From positions 10,659,001 through 10,723,000 of the forward strand of contig CP114487.1 of assembly GCA_027186245.1 (NCBI GenBank): 64,000 bases of DNA. The letters are read 5' to 3'. This stretch comes from Coriaria nepalensis (Eukaryota > Streptophyta > Magnoliopsida > Cucurbitales > Coriariaceae). A program made the position numbers and the translations under genes. Of the stretch, positions 12,601-24,783 are shown in pieces. Numbering within the stretch: the stretch's first letter is position 1; the number at the start of each line of letters is the position of its first letter. A model generated the notes under the pieces. That model made no database searches and was not told the origin of the DNA. It saw nothing but the letters and a program-made list of their open reading frames with translations.

Positions 12601-13669
12601 CAAATGTCATCGGTCCTATCGGTTAAATCTCTCCAATGCCAATACCAATACCAATACCAAGTTCTAACCATTTGAATCACTTTCATCATAATTTAAGTTA
12701 TAATAAATGCAATCACAATTTTTCTTAAATTAGAATTTACTTATAGAAATTTAATTCGTGATTTCAAGTTTAAACACATGGAAGTTGATTTCAAGTTTCG
12801 GAAATGTTTAAATTATATTTTGGACAAATTTATCTCTTAATAGTAAAAGTCTACAAAAATAATATATAAAGTATATTCTTTTTTTTTTTTTTTTTTTTCT
12901 TCATTTTGATTAGCTTTTGTCTAAATTTTAATTAATCAAATTAGTGATTGATGTTTAACGCTTTCATTAATCTTTATTCAATTTTAAATATGATTATAAG
13001 TATATTTTTAAATCATTTCTTTTCTTCTTTAAATAATATTAAATTTTTAACGAAAAATACACTTCAATAATTTTATTTTTTTCCAGAAATAAAAACAACC
13101 TACTATTTTATTCATCCTCTCACTCTCACTCTCACTCTCACTCTGTCAAGTGGTGGGCCCGCCAGATGGGGCTGTTGATGTGTCTTCTATTTGAACATGT
13201 TCATACGAGTGAACCATATACGATCCTTTATCTTCTCCTTTATCTTCTTCTATCTTCTAATCTCGATCCCATATGCATATTAATGGATATATTGTGAGAT
13301 ATTTCGTTTCACATATGATAAATTAAATTTTAATTCTTATTATAAATATTAACGTATTATTTATTACATAAAAATGATATATGTAATTACAGTGATGTGG
13401 CTTCTTTAAAGTTTCTGATAATTACAGTGATGGACAAAAGGGAGCTTCTATGTCACTAGCATAACCATGAACTTCTATGTATTAGATTCAAAATGATACT
13501 TATACTATCATTACATATAACTGTTACACTTGAAACTTGGATAGTTCTAAACCTTTCTTACTAAACTCTACCAATTGATTGTTTTTTTTTTTTTCCCCCT
13601 TTCACATCCCTCGAAATATACCTAGAAATGGGCCAATTTCTAAGAAACAAATGATTGGAACATAGAATG
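12601..13669. other. AT-rich spacer with short repeats
   Basis: No gene. It contains (ACCAAT)n near 12637-12660, a T tract near 12880-12898, and a (CTCACT)n hexamer run near 13117-13144. The right end should hold the 3' UTR of the minus-strand FEX gene. Confidence 0.6.
13117..13144. repeat. (CTCACT)n microsatellite
   Basis: Four to five tandem copies of the hexamer CTCACT, read directly. Confidence 0.85.
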
Positions 13670-15509
13670 TCAAGTGTAGACATCTTTAAATAATTGGGAG
13701 CTATATTGGTATGGCTTTGCCCAAACAGGGACAGAGTAGATAAGGGTCCCCAAAGCAAATGAAGCGAGTATAGTGAGAGCAGCATATGCATATGCTCTCC
13801 AAGGTTGTTCACTTTCCCTCATTGCATTGAACTCCGCCATTAATGTTGACACCGTACTCAGACATCCCAACAGACCAAACTGTATCCCCGACGCAACCGT
13901 ATCACACGTCTTCGTTTTCATCTGCTCCGTTAAAAATAGAAGAAGATGTTACATATATCGATTATGGTTTGATGAAACCATGATAAAAATCATGCAATAA
14001 CGAAGTGTGCATGATGAAACCAGCCTTACCGCTTTCTTGAGAGTAGAAAGAGCTGCCATGATACAGGCAGCAGAGACGTTGGCAATTAAGGTACCAAATG
14101 GAACCCACTCGAGCAACCCGGATCTTCCCAACCCACGTCCGTTGAGCCGGGCTAAGAACCACCTGGCCCAAACTCCAATGGGCCCAACCAAGCAGCCCAA
14201 CCACAATTGAGCCTCACCACTGGCACTATGAAACTCTTTCTTCAACAGCACTCCGCTCACAGTACATAACAAACCCAACAGCAACAAAAAGAACACGATA
14301 ACTCCCAACTGAATTTTGGAACCGTCCACCCTCCAGTTCCTCCCAGACCAAAAACTTACACCATTCTTCCTCTCAAGTACCCATCTGAACCCCTTGGCTG
14401 TCTCGATTCCGAATTGTAGGGAATAGGCTGCAAGAAACAAGCCTGCAAGAAACAAATGGTTAACAAGAATAGTTACTAATAAGACATAAGTTTTTGTGAT
14501 AGGTCATGATGTGTTTTTACCTAAGAGAAAACCGAGAAAAGCAAAGACCCAATGGCCATTAGCACTGAGATTGAGCATTTTCTGATTCCAGCCACTAAAA
14601 GTAGTAAGGCTTCCTAAGTAACCGGTACTCAATCCAATAGCTAAATTGTCTGAGAAGTTGGATATTTCTTTCTTAAAAACAACACCCAACCAGCCCATCA
14701 AGAATGAACCCACCTGTACGGAAATTCCTTAACAAACTTGCATTAGATTTTGAAACTTGCATTATGTTTGTTTGTGTATCTGATATAGAGAGAGAAAGAG
14801 AGAGACACCATGTTTGAAGGAAGATCGAGATACAGAATGCTTTGATCATTTGTTAAGCCAATAACTCCTGGTCCAAATAACTTCTGCAGGAAGTACCTTG
14901 TTAGGACCTGTATAATAAGATTAGATAAGAGGTCAAAATTTTGATGAGTGGTTTTTCTTTTTGAAATTATTAGATCATCCTCATCAATAAGATCTAATAT
15001 GGAGAATGATCGGGTCAAATGTAAGAGTTATGCACTTAACAGTACTGATACAAAGTCCAATCCATCCCATACATTTACATGAAAATGTGTTTATTAATAT
15101 TCTTCCTCTTTGTAATCTGATGATAAAAGATAAAGCATATTACCCCTAGAATCCCAAAAACAGCCAAATGAACAAGGCATGAAATATACGCAAGCACCAT
15201 TGGCATCTCTTTCTTGTCTTCCTACAAAAATCACACATATCACAAAATTCTCAGCAAAGAAACAAACCGGTGTTGTCCATGTTTAAGGATTTTAAAACTA
15301 TAATGATTACTCGAAAAGCTTACTTGCTTTTTCTCCTCAGAACTGATCATTTGAGTGTTTGTAAAGGGAACAAGTATTGCATTCTCCATGGCCTGATCAA
15401 TGGAGAAGCGGATCCACCCGCTATCTGTACTAAATCTATTGCTCTGAAGAGACCGATCCCCTACATCCCCTGCTTCTGAAACACTCTCGCTTTCAACACT
15501 GTGATCCAT
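13670..15509 (-). CDS. FEX: Fluoride export protein FEX, two-domain CrcB family (406 aa)
   Basis: Six coding exons: 15509-15324, 15221-15144, 14907-14809, 14713-14521, 14442-14030, 13921-13670. All junctions are GT-AG and phases agree. The first 60 residues are polar and presumably cytosolic. Then come many hydrophobic helices in two CrcB-like halves. The first half carries GYLGSLTTFSGWNQ (near residue 145), the second GCLSTVSTLMAEF (near residue 340); these are the paired signature loops of Fluc/FEX fluoride channels. Other family-like pieces are GSFLMGWLGV and WARWFLARLNG. FEX proteins remove toxic F- from the cytoplasm across the plasma membrane. A 5' leader intron is likely (donor at 16421, acceptor just before 15519). 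Exon 5 has two possible acceptors 15 nt apart. The Arabidopsis counterpart is annotated as camphor-resistance CrcB family (from memory). Confidence 0.92.
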
Positions 15510-17025
15510 GGCCTTGAAACTAGAAAATAAGAGATGATTAATTACAGAACACAGAAGCATTGACTACAACAAGGTAGCACGAATATAAGGCAATTAACTA
15601 CTACTGATGATGATATTCGATGGTTTTGTTTTTTTCTATCAGCTAGGTTTATTAATTAAAGTATGTTTAGGTACTAAAATTTCTAAAATTATATACAGGG
15701 TATCATCAAGTTCAAAATTTTTTTGGTTTATTTTATTGTCCAGAAGTTAAGCTCAGATAAATCTGTAAAGCACGAGGGATTAATAGAGACGAGATGGTAG
15801 TCGAGTTTTGACTACATAACAGTACTACAACACGCTGCTTTGTTAATAAAATTTCCATTGGCCGTGGACCATTGACTTCAAGTTGAAGAAACGAAACTGA
15901 GATTGCCCATCTCCTCAAAACATGAAGAGTAAAAGTCATGATGAAATCAAGTTATCTTTCGTACCCGGTGAAAAAACTTGAAATAGTATGCAGATTAGAC
16001 AGCTACCAAGTTATAATAATACTTTAAAATCCAAAATTCAAGAGAAAAGTAAGCCAAAAAAAAAAGGCCCAGAACCTTTCATGGAATTTTAAAGATGTGC
16101 CCTCCACTAACAAATCACGGTGACAAAATAAAAAAGAACAAAATAAAATTGAACCCCACTTCAGTTTCATTGGATGTGAGCTCCTTTTCTGCCCAAAAGA
16201 GAACCAAAAATCTAAAGAAAAATATATAATCAACCAAGCCTTTCCATCACCTTTCTTCGATTCATTATTAAAGAATAAAAAAAGATAGATATAGTGATTT
16301 AACGATAAAAATATGAAATCGTGGTCTAAACACAAACGACAATGTTTAACACGTGAAGACAACAAGAAGATGATCTTCATAGAAATAGTAAAGCAACGCG
16401 TCCGGGAGAGATTGAGAGTACCTTGAGATGGAGTTGAAATCACTCAATCCGCTCAGAGTGGAGCAGAAAAGCGAAGCAATGGCGACGAGATAATAATGGG
16501 TCGCAAATCAATGGGCCCTAGTTCGGTAAACCGGGTAAAAGAAGATGGCTTGAGATAGAAAGAAGTCTTGTTGAAGGCTATGGCGGGTTGAAGGCGCCAC
16601 AGGCAAAACTTTGGGCTCTGTCTGTCCCGCTATCAAACGGGGAGGGACGGAGATATGAGGGAATGGAGGGAAGCTTCGCCACCTGACACGTGTCCCTCTC
16701 TATTTTGATATCTGCATACGGGCCTTTACGGCCAAGCTTTATTATTATGATTATATATTTATTTATTTTTTGTATTCTACTTTTTTTTCTTCGACCAGTC
16801 TCTTTTTGTTCTGTACGTTACGTGTTCGTTATTTTAGCGCGTGAAGAGAGAGAGATAATTTTTCTGGTTCTAAGTTCTAAACGACGTGTCGTTCAGAAAA
16901 ACTTATCTGCGTAATAAAGACGCGAATTAGGGCAGAGGTTGTATCAAGTATTAACGTAACGAAACCGTAGATTCCGGTAGACGAAGAAGAGAAGCCGTTT
17001 TTAGCCGCAGTTGGAGCGCGCGATA
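15510..17025. promoter_or_regulatory. FEX 5' leader intron and shared FEX-UFM1 promoter
   Basis: On the minus strand a consensus donor (AAG|GTACTC, 16422/16421) and acceptor (TTTTCTAG|TTTC, just 5' of 15519) frame a leader intron of about 900 bp. The presumed FEX start lies around 16450-16650. UFM1 begins at 17026 on the other strand, so the two genes share about 400-500 bp of promoter. Within it, 16685-16694 is the perfect palindrome GACACGTGTC, a G-box. No other gene was seen here. Confidence 0.6.
16685..16694. promoter_or_regulatory. Palindromic G-box (GACACGTGTC)
   Basis: A ten-base perfect palindrome with an ACGT core in the intergenic region shared by the divergent FEX and UFM1 genes. 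G-boxes are known binding sites for plant bZIP and bHLH factors. Use in this promoter is inference. Confidence 0.5.
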
Positions 17026-18741
17026 ATGGCAGACGGCGCCGGAGGAAAGGTCTCCTTCAAAGTCACTCTCACCTCTGATCCTAAGCTTCCTTTCAAAGTG
17101 TCCGTAAATCCGATCCCCAATTTATATTAATTTCCTCCCCACTCAATTCTTTCGTAATCGCCCGAATTTAATTTAAATTTCCGAGAATCTTCTAAATTTT
17201 AGGTTTAGCGTTCCGGAGGCGGCGCCTTTTACCGCGGTTTTGAAGTTCGCGGCGGAGGAATTCAAAGTGCCCCCTCAGACTAGCGCCATTATCACCAACG
17301 GTGAATTTCAGCTCCTTTCGCCTTTATTTTTTTATTTTTTGGTTTATTCGTTGATCAATCTTATGTTTCTTCTTTTTCATTCCTTAGTGTATGGTGTTTT
17401 ATAGATTCCTGCTTTATCCGTTGAATGAGATGCCAGGGCATTAGCCCGGGAGAATAGATAAGAAAATTTCTTTCTTTCTTGCGGAGTATTTTCCCAGTTC
17501 ACCATCTTCTGCTGACTGAGATATATCAGCAGCACATAAACAGATATATAGATGGATTTTACATGTGAACTTTTCGTATGTTATTAGACTTCTTTTGTAA
17601 TTTGTCGATACTGGTTCAGTTTGAAACTTATACAGGGATCCTGCTTCCTTCACAACATCTCAAATTTCTCAATTTTACTGGAAATTGCAATATCTTTATT
17701 ATTGTTTATGAGCCATTTCCCCCCCAGAAATCAACAGATTTGTGGTTTCAATTAGAGAGTTTTGTTCTTCTCAAATTGCATTGTGCATTCAAATCTTGTA
17801 TTGTTTTTATTCTGCAGATGGTGTTGGAATCAATCCTCAACAAAGTGCTGGTATGGCAACGAGTCTCTTTTGTTTCTATTGAATATTGTTTAGTTTGTAC
17901 TGGTTTTTTGCTGGCTGTGCCATGCTTTCTGTTTTAGTAATTAAAGGTATAATTCTGAATTGGGTTTGAAACAATTCTTGGTATATGCGGGTTCAATACG
18001 TTGTATGAATCTATATGGATCTATTACATATTGAAAACACCTATCATCGAGTAGGTAGCTTTCACGATCATCTATCTATCTCTTATGCACAAGAGATAAT
18101 GCTCTCTTGTCACCTACTTCCGGACATGGATATCAATGGAAAATGACCTATCCTCCTTGTATCATGTAGAAATTTGTAGGAGTAGAGCTATGTTTAGTTG
18201 CTGGTGTTATTGTTGATATTCAAAACTAAGACTTGACATCGCCCCGTGACAATCAGCCATTGATCGACTTAAGTGTCTGCATATGGAAGCTTCATAGGTT
18301 CCTCTAGGAATTGTGGATGAATTTTGGTAGGGAGACTCGCAACTGAAGAACATTTAACTGACCATAATTGAAGGAAGTACTTTAGACGATCACTAAATTC
18401 CTTAATTAGATGGGATCTTCTGGTGAATCACTAATATCACTCCTTGTGCTTAGGGAAATGATCAATAGAAGTCCTTTGTTTATTTGATTGAGGTATCAAG
18501 TTTCTGCTAATATGTTCTTATGGGGCCATCTTCTTATTTCACGAGCGCACACCCCCCCCCCCAAAAAAAAAAACTCTATATTTACATGTATGCACAAATT
18601 TTTGCTTTGATGTTGGATGATTTGCTCTTTTTTTAATTCATAGATATTTTTCCACATTGTTTTGTAGGCAATGTTTTCCTTAAACATGGTTCTGAATTGC
18701 GTCTGATTCCTCGTGATCGGGTTGGAGCCTTCGGCAAATAA
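17026..18741 (+). CDS. UFM1: Ubiquitin-fold modifier 1 (92 aa precursor)
   Basis: Four exons: 17026-17099, 17203-17300, 17818-17850, 18668-18741. The spliced protein contains [36 protein letters not shown] and [18 protein letters not shown], which is the ubiquitin-like fold of UFM1. Length is slightly above the human 85 aa. The mature modifier should end at Gly88 after removal of the four-residue tail AFGK by a UfSP protease. It is then activated by UBA5, passed to UFC1 and attached by UFL1 to targets such as ribosomal protein uL24 (RPL26) at the ER; this is established for the family. The first intron must start at GTCCGT, a weak donor: the nearby better-looking GTAAAT puts a stop in frame. 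It corresponds to Arabidopsis At1g77710 (from memory). Confidence 0.93.
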
Positions 18742-21072
18742 GAAACTTCATTGGTTATCAGTTGAAGGTGATAGGTCTGCCTTTGTTTATTATGAATTGT
18801 ACTAATAAGTTCTGAAGCTTTTAGAACTTCTTGAACATCATGGTAATGTAAATTGGGCGACTTAAAATATTTTACCCCCAATTCCAAGTCTCACCAATAT
18901 TGAGTTTTTCCTTCCTGCGTCCTGACTATTGAAGGAGCGGTCGGCCTGACAGCCTCGAACGGGTGAACAGTTAAAACACTTGACACCACTTTCGTTGAAC
19001 AGGGACATTCGGGTTTGGACCACATAATTCTCGATGGGAATCTGGGCCCTGACAGTTTGTCATTGTGCAACCGTGTTGGAGTTGCAGTTCCACGATTCTG
19101 ATTTCAAGGAATGGGCAAAAATGTATTTTAATTAGATTAAAAAATTCAAATTATATAAGTTGGATGATTGGATCTCAAACTGTGACACCCTCCAAAAAAA
19201 AAAAAAAAAAAAGAAACTCTAATAATAATTTAAAATTGCCTTGTACCGGTGGAAGCCTGATGAGTTTTGTAATGTATTGTATAAGTTCTGAGTCAAACAC
19301 ATTGCTTTTGTCGATACCAACCTCCTCTTACCGACAGAGCTTCCATTGTCATAACACTGGCAACTAAAAAGTAACCTATTTGTAACTCTCACGTGCTGAT
19401 GTGGCGCTTCTTCACATGACACGCACGCTGCCATTTCCAGACTTTAGGAGGTGCACATTCATTTCTTGCACCTGCAAACACACTGGTGTTAATGAGAGAG
19501 AGATGGAATTGTACGAAAGTATGGTCCCCCATCACTATTCAAAAAATATGGGTTGATCTGTATGGTAATAACTAGATTCATAAATAGTTCTATGTAAAAC
19601 TAGTTTAAGAAGAGTACCGAATCCAAACCAGAAAGGTTTGTTAATTTTAAGTGAATTTACAATAAACAGTATCTATCTAACGCACCAAAACACACTGGTA
19701 TATGCACGTGGGACTCACGTGCTCGAAGGTTTTCTCTAACAAGGTAGAAATCAACAATAAAATAAAACTAATGATTGGTTAGATTTCAAATTCACGACGC
19801 TGCCCTTAAAAAAGGTCAAATATTATTGGCATGGGAGGATATTTTGGTAAAGTGCACGAATGTAAGTGGGAGGAGAAGCGCATGTCTCGGAGAGTTTTCG
19901 GCCGAAAGTTTTTTCTTCTTCTCACCATGAAATATGAAATTCAAATAAATTGAGCCAAAAAAAAAAAAAAACAAAAAACTAAAGCATATGATGATGAGCT
20001 GTGAGGCTCGTTATATCACGTGACCACACTAAATTGACCATGTTGAACGTCCGTACATTTCGGGGACATTCCACGTAAAGGCATTGTTTTATTGTAGATA
20101 TATTTTATGATTCATAATTTGGATTTGCTTTGATTAACGACGAGTAATCATGATCACTTTAGATTTAAGCACTCTATATCCTACAACTTGTAAACATTAT
20201 TAAACCTGGCCTTAACAATCATAAGCTTATTATTCTATAAGCTGGACTAACTATATTTTTTCAGAAAACTTTGGTTGATTATTCTTAGAAACCGCTAGTT
20301 TTCATATACATCCACTTTAGAATTTTCCATGGAAATCTATGCAAGCGTGCAAAATGGGGCAGAGTGACCACTCGATCTATAGATTCCTATAAACCTGAAC
20401 ATTACTGAAAAAAAGGTTGCTTGAAATATTGGCATTGACGATCTAAACGAGATGATACATAAATCCAAATGGAAATGGTCCTTACGATCCTCCTAGACCC
20501 TAGCAAAACAGTAATTAAGGTGGTCCATATCAAACTTAGTGTTTCATACTTGATAATGGAGATGTGGTGGGGTATGAAAAAACATAAAATTTTTGGAATT
20601 TTTGGAATTTAATGATTTGATAATTTGATGGTGGAGGCATACACTTCGCGAAACCGGCTAGTGCCGGTCCGCATCTCTTTCTATCAAGCACTTCACTTTG
20701 GCTTTTTTCGTTTCCCCCACGCGCCTCTGTCTCCTCCACTGAAAAAGTTGAGAAACTGATGTGTTAATCAAGCTAGCTAACCCCAATGGCTTCTTGGCTC
20801 AGTTCATTGTCTGAATATTATTTATGGGAAAAAATGGTCAGGAGAAACTCCTGGAAGGAGGGACAAGGAGACGTATAAAAAGCCAATCACACAAATATTC
20901 CATCTCCTGCTACTTACTTCCCACTCTCTCTCCTCTTCTCTTCTCTTACTAATGGTACCCTCACTAACAACAAAGTACACTTTCTCTCTCTCCTTGTCTC
21001 CGTGAAGCTTTCCCTTTCTAGATTTCTCGGTGGTTTCTACTTTCTCTCTCCTGCAAGGCCATTAACATTGCG
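18742..21072. other. Spacer between UFM1 and O-fucosyltransferase-family gene
   Basis: No supported gene. The left part should include the UFM1 3' UTR. A pair of facing G-boxes (GCACGTG and CACGTGC, five bases apart) sits at 19704-19722. The last 200 bp before 21073 is CT-rich and leader-like (20900-21060), with TATAAA-like sequence near 20875, about 200 bp upstream of the start codon. Confidence 0.5.
19704..19722. promoter_or_regulatory. Inverted pair of G-boxes
   Basis: GCACGTG at 19704-19710 and its reverse complement CACGTGC at 19716-19722 are separated by five bases. Paired ACGT elements are known in ABA- and light-regulated plant promoters. It lies 1.35 kb upstream of the O-fucosyltransferase-family start codon and about 1 kb past UFM1, so the target gene is uncertain. 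Confidence 0.4.
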
Positions 21073-24000
21073 ATGAAACAATCGAAGACCTACCACCACC
21101 ACCACCACCACCAGAAACACAATGCTAGTACTGGAAACGCCACCGACAGCAGTGAAAGTAGCTCGCCGAGTCCGCCTCCGTCGCCGCGCCGTCAGTCTAG
21201 CTTCCGGCGGAAGCTACGGTCAAACTCCGGGAAAGGAAGTTATCAGTCACTGAGGGGCGGCTTCGCCGGATGCGCGAACTTCCGGCGGAACTTCCGGTAC
21301 ATGGTGGTTCTGCCTCTACTGTATATATCTGGTTTCATCATGTGCGTGGGCCCCTTCTCTGCATTTGTGGGCCACCCTTCTCCTCCCGGTTCAGTGTACC
21401 GTAGTCATCATACGTTTCAGAGGCTCTGGAACGACATAGCGTCTGATAATTCGTCGGCCCTTGAGGTCTCATTCTCGATTTATGCACACCTTTTTATTTT
21501 CGGGGGGGATGAACTTTTGCTTGGATGGATTGTGTTTGGTTGCTGAGAAACTCGCAAGAAAATATAGGAAATAGAGGTCTACATTTTCTGTAAATTACTA
21601 GAATTTGGATTTTGGGAAAAGTGAATTGAATCATGGGTATATTAGATATTCATCAAAAGAACTTAAAGTTTGTATGATTTGTTATATTTTACCATTTTCT
21701 TCTAATTATAGATTCAGATGCCATATGCTTAGATTGCTTTCTGGATTTTCCAGGCTCTCGAATCTCTACCATGACTAGCTATTTTGATCTGGAAAATAGT
21801 TCATACGCTAACGTTTGTGATGGAATTGATAATAGTGTTTCTTTGATCACTAGTCTAGAAAGCTGGCACTTTGCCTGGGAAATTAGAAATTTAGAAAAGA
21901 ATTTTTCTTGGGAATTATTAATTCCGAAAGAAAATGTACTCGTAGAAGCTTCCCAGCTACAAATGGATGCAATAAATAAACACTCTCACGCGATACACAT
22001 CTAAGACAAGTATTATATTGTCAACCTCTATCTGTATTTGCAGCTTATCGGGTTTAAGAGTTTTTGTCATTCAAGATGTGATTAGCAGAGTAAAAGGCAT
22101 TCTCATGGTTTTGATTCTAATGACTATAAGTTTTTATATTTCCATGTGTATTACTTCTTGCAGCTGTCCACAGTGTGGAGATATAAAAGACTGAAAGAGC
22201 AAAAACCTTGTTCCAATTCAACAGCAGAGCAACATTCCGGTATGTAAAGACTAAGACTACAGAGTCACCAAAGTGTCCGGATTATAGTGGCTTCTAGATG
22301 TTGTTCACCATCAAAACTAACCTGATACTCTGCATTTCAGATTATTCTCCAGGACCAAGTGGTTACTTGGTAGTCGATGCCAATGGTGGTCTTAACCAAC
22401 AACGCTCTGCGGTATGTTAATCCTCTCAATGTTCTAATGAATTCTGATTCCCCCTCTTCTCTCCCGAAAGAGGTCCCTGTTGTTTATGCTTTCAAATATC
22501 TTTGTAGATCTGCAATGCCGTAGCTGTAGCTGGGCTTTTGAATGCCATACTCGTTATTCCTCGCTTTGAATTCCACAATGTATGGAGAGACCCAAGGTAA
22601 GGCAGTTTGTGTTCATTAATCCAGATACAGTGTTTTGAGATCCATATGAAAAATACTTAATGGGTTGGGACAGGGAGGAGGGTGATGTGTATTCAGTGTT
22701 TTGAGATTGCATTCTTCCTTACCACTGCATGATCATGATCTTATATGCGGTCACATTACATTCTTTAAACGATTTTTCTTGCTTTTGCAGTAAGTTTGGA
22801 GATATCTATGATGAGGATCATTTCATATCCATGCTTGAGGGTTATGTTAAAGTGGTTAAAGAGTTGCCTGAGTCTCTGATGGCAAGATATGACTACAACG
22901 TGTCTAATATCCCAAATTCCCGTGTCCAAGCTTGGGCTCCTTCCGGTTATTATTTGGGAGAGGTTCATCCTCTCTTGCAGAGGAAAGGGTAGGTACAAAA
23001 ATTATGATTATTAGCTTCTGTTATTTTACAGTCAAAACAAGAATCCTTTAGAACTTACTAATCACTTGCCTTTTACATGGTTTGTTTGTGGTGCAGAGTT
23101 ATTCGCATAGCTCCCTTTGCTAACAGATTGGCAATGAATGTCCCACCTCATATTCAATTTCTGAGATGCCTAGCAAATTATGAAGCGTTGAGATTTTCTT
23201 CTTCTATAACAACTCTTGCGAGGAAACTAGTTAGCCGAATGACTGAGAAGACTTCAAGGGCTAAAGGAAAATATGTTTCCATCCACTTACGGTTTGAGGA
23301 GGTATACTAATATTTACCCGTACCATCCTTTTATGGGAAGTTGGTTTTACTTTTCTGACAATTTAAAGGTATAATTTTAGGACATGGTAGCATTTTCCTG
23401 CTGTGTATATGAGGGAGGGAGAGCTGAAAAGTATCAAATGGATTCAATTAGAGAAAAGGGATGGAGAGGGAAGTTCAAACAAAAAGATCGTCTCATTTTA
23501 CCTGGTCTTAACCGAATTAATGGAAAATGCCCGCTAACTCCCTTGGAGGTATCTCGTGATATACTCTCCTATCTTCTTCTTCTTTTTTCGTTTCTTTTTT
23601 TCTATTAAGATAGAGGCTCAATGCTAAACACACCTTTACAGTGCACTTAACTATATACTCAATTTTTCATTTTGATATTTTGAAATGTTTTGCTTGCTGT
23701 TGAGCTAGGTTGGGATGATGCTACGAGGTATGGGATTTGATAATAACACGTCAATTTTCTTGGCCTCTGGAAAAATATACCGAGCAGAGAGATATTTGGC
23801 ATCCCTAGCCAAAATGTTCCCTCTCATTCATACCAAGGAATCTCTTGCAACTCCAGATGAGCTTGCACCTTTTCAGGTATAAATTCTGAAGAGAATGGTC
23901 TGAAATAAAATGGCAGATAAAAGATCCATGTAGATAGTTCACTTAAAAATTCAATTTCTTAGCTTTTTCTTGCTTTGTTTCCTTGGTAGGGATATTCTTC

Positions 24001-24783
24001 AAGATTAGCGGCTCTAGATTATACAGTATGCTTGTTTAGTGAAGTTTTTGTGACCACTCAAGGTGGTAACTTCCCTAACTTCCTAATGGGACATAGACGG
24101 TACCTTTACAATGGTCATTCCAAGACCATCAAGCCCGATAAACGCAAACTTGCTGTTCTCTTCGAGGACACCAACATGAGGTATTTCCTCTTCCCCATTT
24201 ATCTTTTGTTTTTCTTCTTTTAGGATCGTTGATGGGAAATTTATATTTAGGTTACTTAGTTGTGTAATTTGATGGAGAGTTATTTGTGCAATTTATACAT
24301 GACAGAGGGTGCATGCCAGTTTGGGACTAAAATACAGTATGGTCTGGAAAAAACTAATTTAGGCTTTATATAGTCACCTAACTTACACTTGGTTAGGATC
24401 CATTGTATTCTAGGTAGATTCGAATTTACTTTAGTTCCAGTTACAATCGCTTACCTAGATGAACATTTTCTTTTAAACTGCTATGTATAAATGAGAGCTC
24501 ATCTGGAGTTCAGCCTGATTGGCTTATTGACAGTGGAATTGGCTACTAAAATTTATGTCGATTCTACAGTTGGAACGATTTCAAGGATCAAATGGAAGGA
24601 ATGCTAATGGAAAGTGATCGTAAGGGACTAATGATTCCAAGAGTAAGAAAAATAAACCGGAAAACTTCTGTCTACACTTACCCTTTCCCAGAATGCAGAT
24701 GTCTGCAGCAATTTCATAATCCTAATCCCAAATTAAACCATAACCAATATAGTCTCGACAAGGGCCTCAGAACCATGAGATAA
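21073..24783 (+). CDS. Plant O-fucosyltransferase-family protein, type II membrane (590 aa)
   Basis: Ten exons: 21073-21465, 22164-22239, 22341-22411, 22508-22596, 22791-22988, 23097-23301, 23381-23548, 23709-23876, 23990-24180, 24570-24783. All phases agree. The N-terminus is cytosol-like with a His run (after MKQSKTY), Ser/Pro-rich and basic stretches, then one membrane segment (about residues 77-97) as expected for a Golgi type II protein. The luminal part carries family blocks: [47 protein letters not shown] and [22 protein letters not shown]. These match the plant GDP-fucose protein O-fucosyltransferase group (formerly DUF246), whose members act in cell-wall glycan or protein glycosylation. 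Which sugar and acceptor this member uses cannot be read here. No damage seen. Confidence 0.92.

Noticed and set aside
21085..21117. His-rich run as an artificial tag
   Set aside because: A His stretch in a native low-complexity N-terminus upstream of an intact gene; CAC repeats are common in plants.
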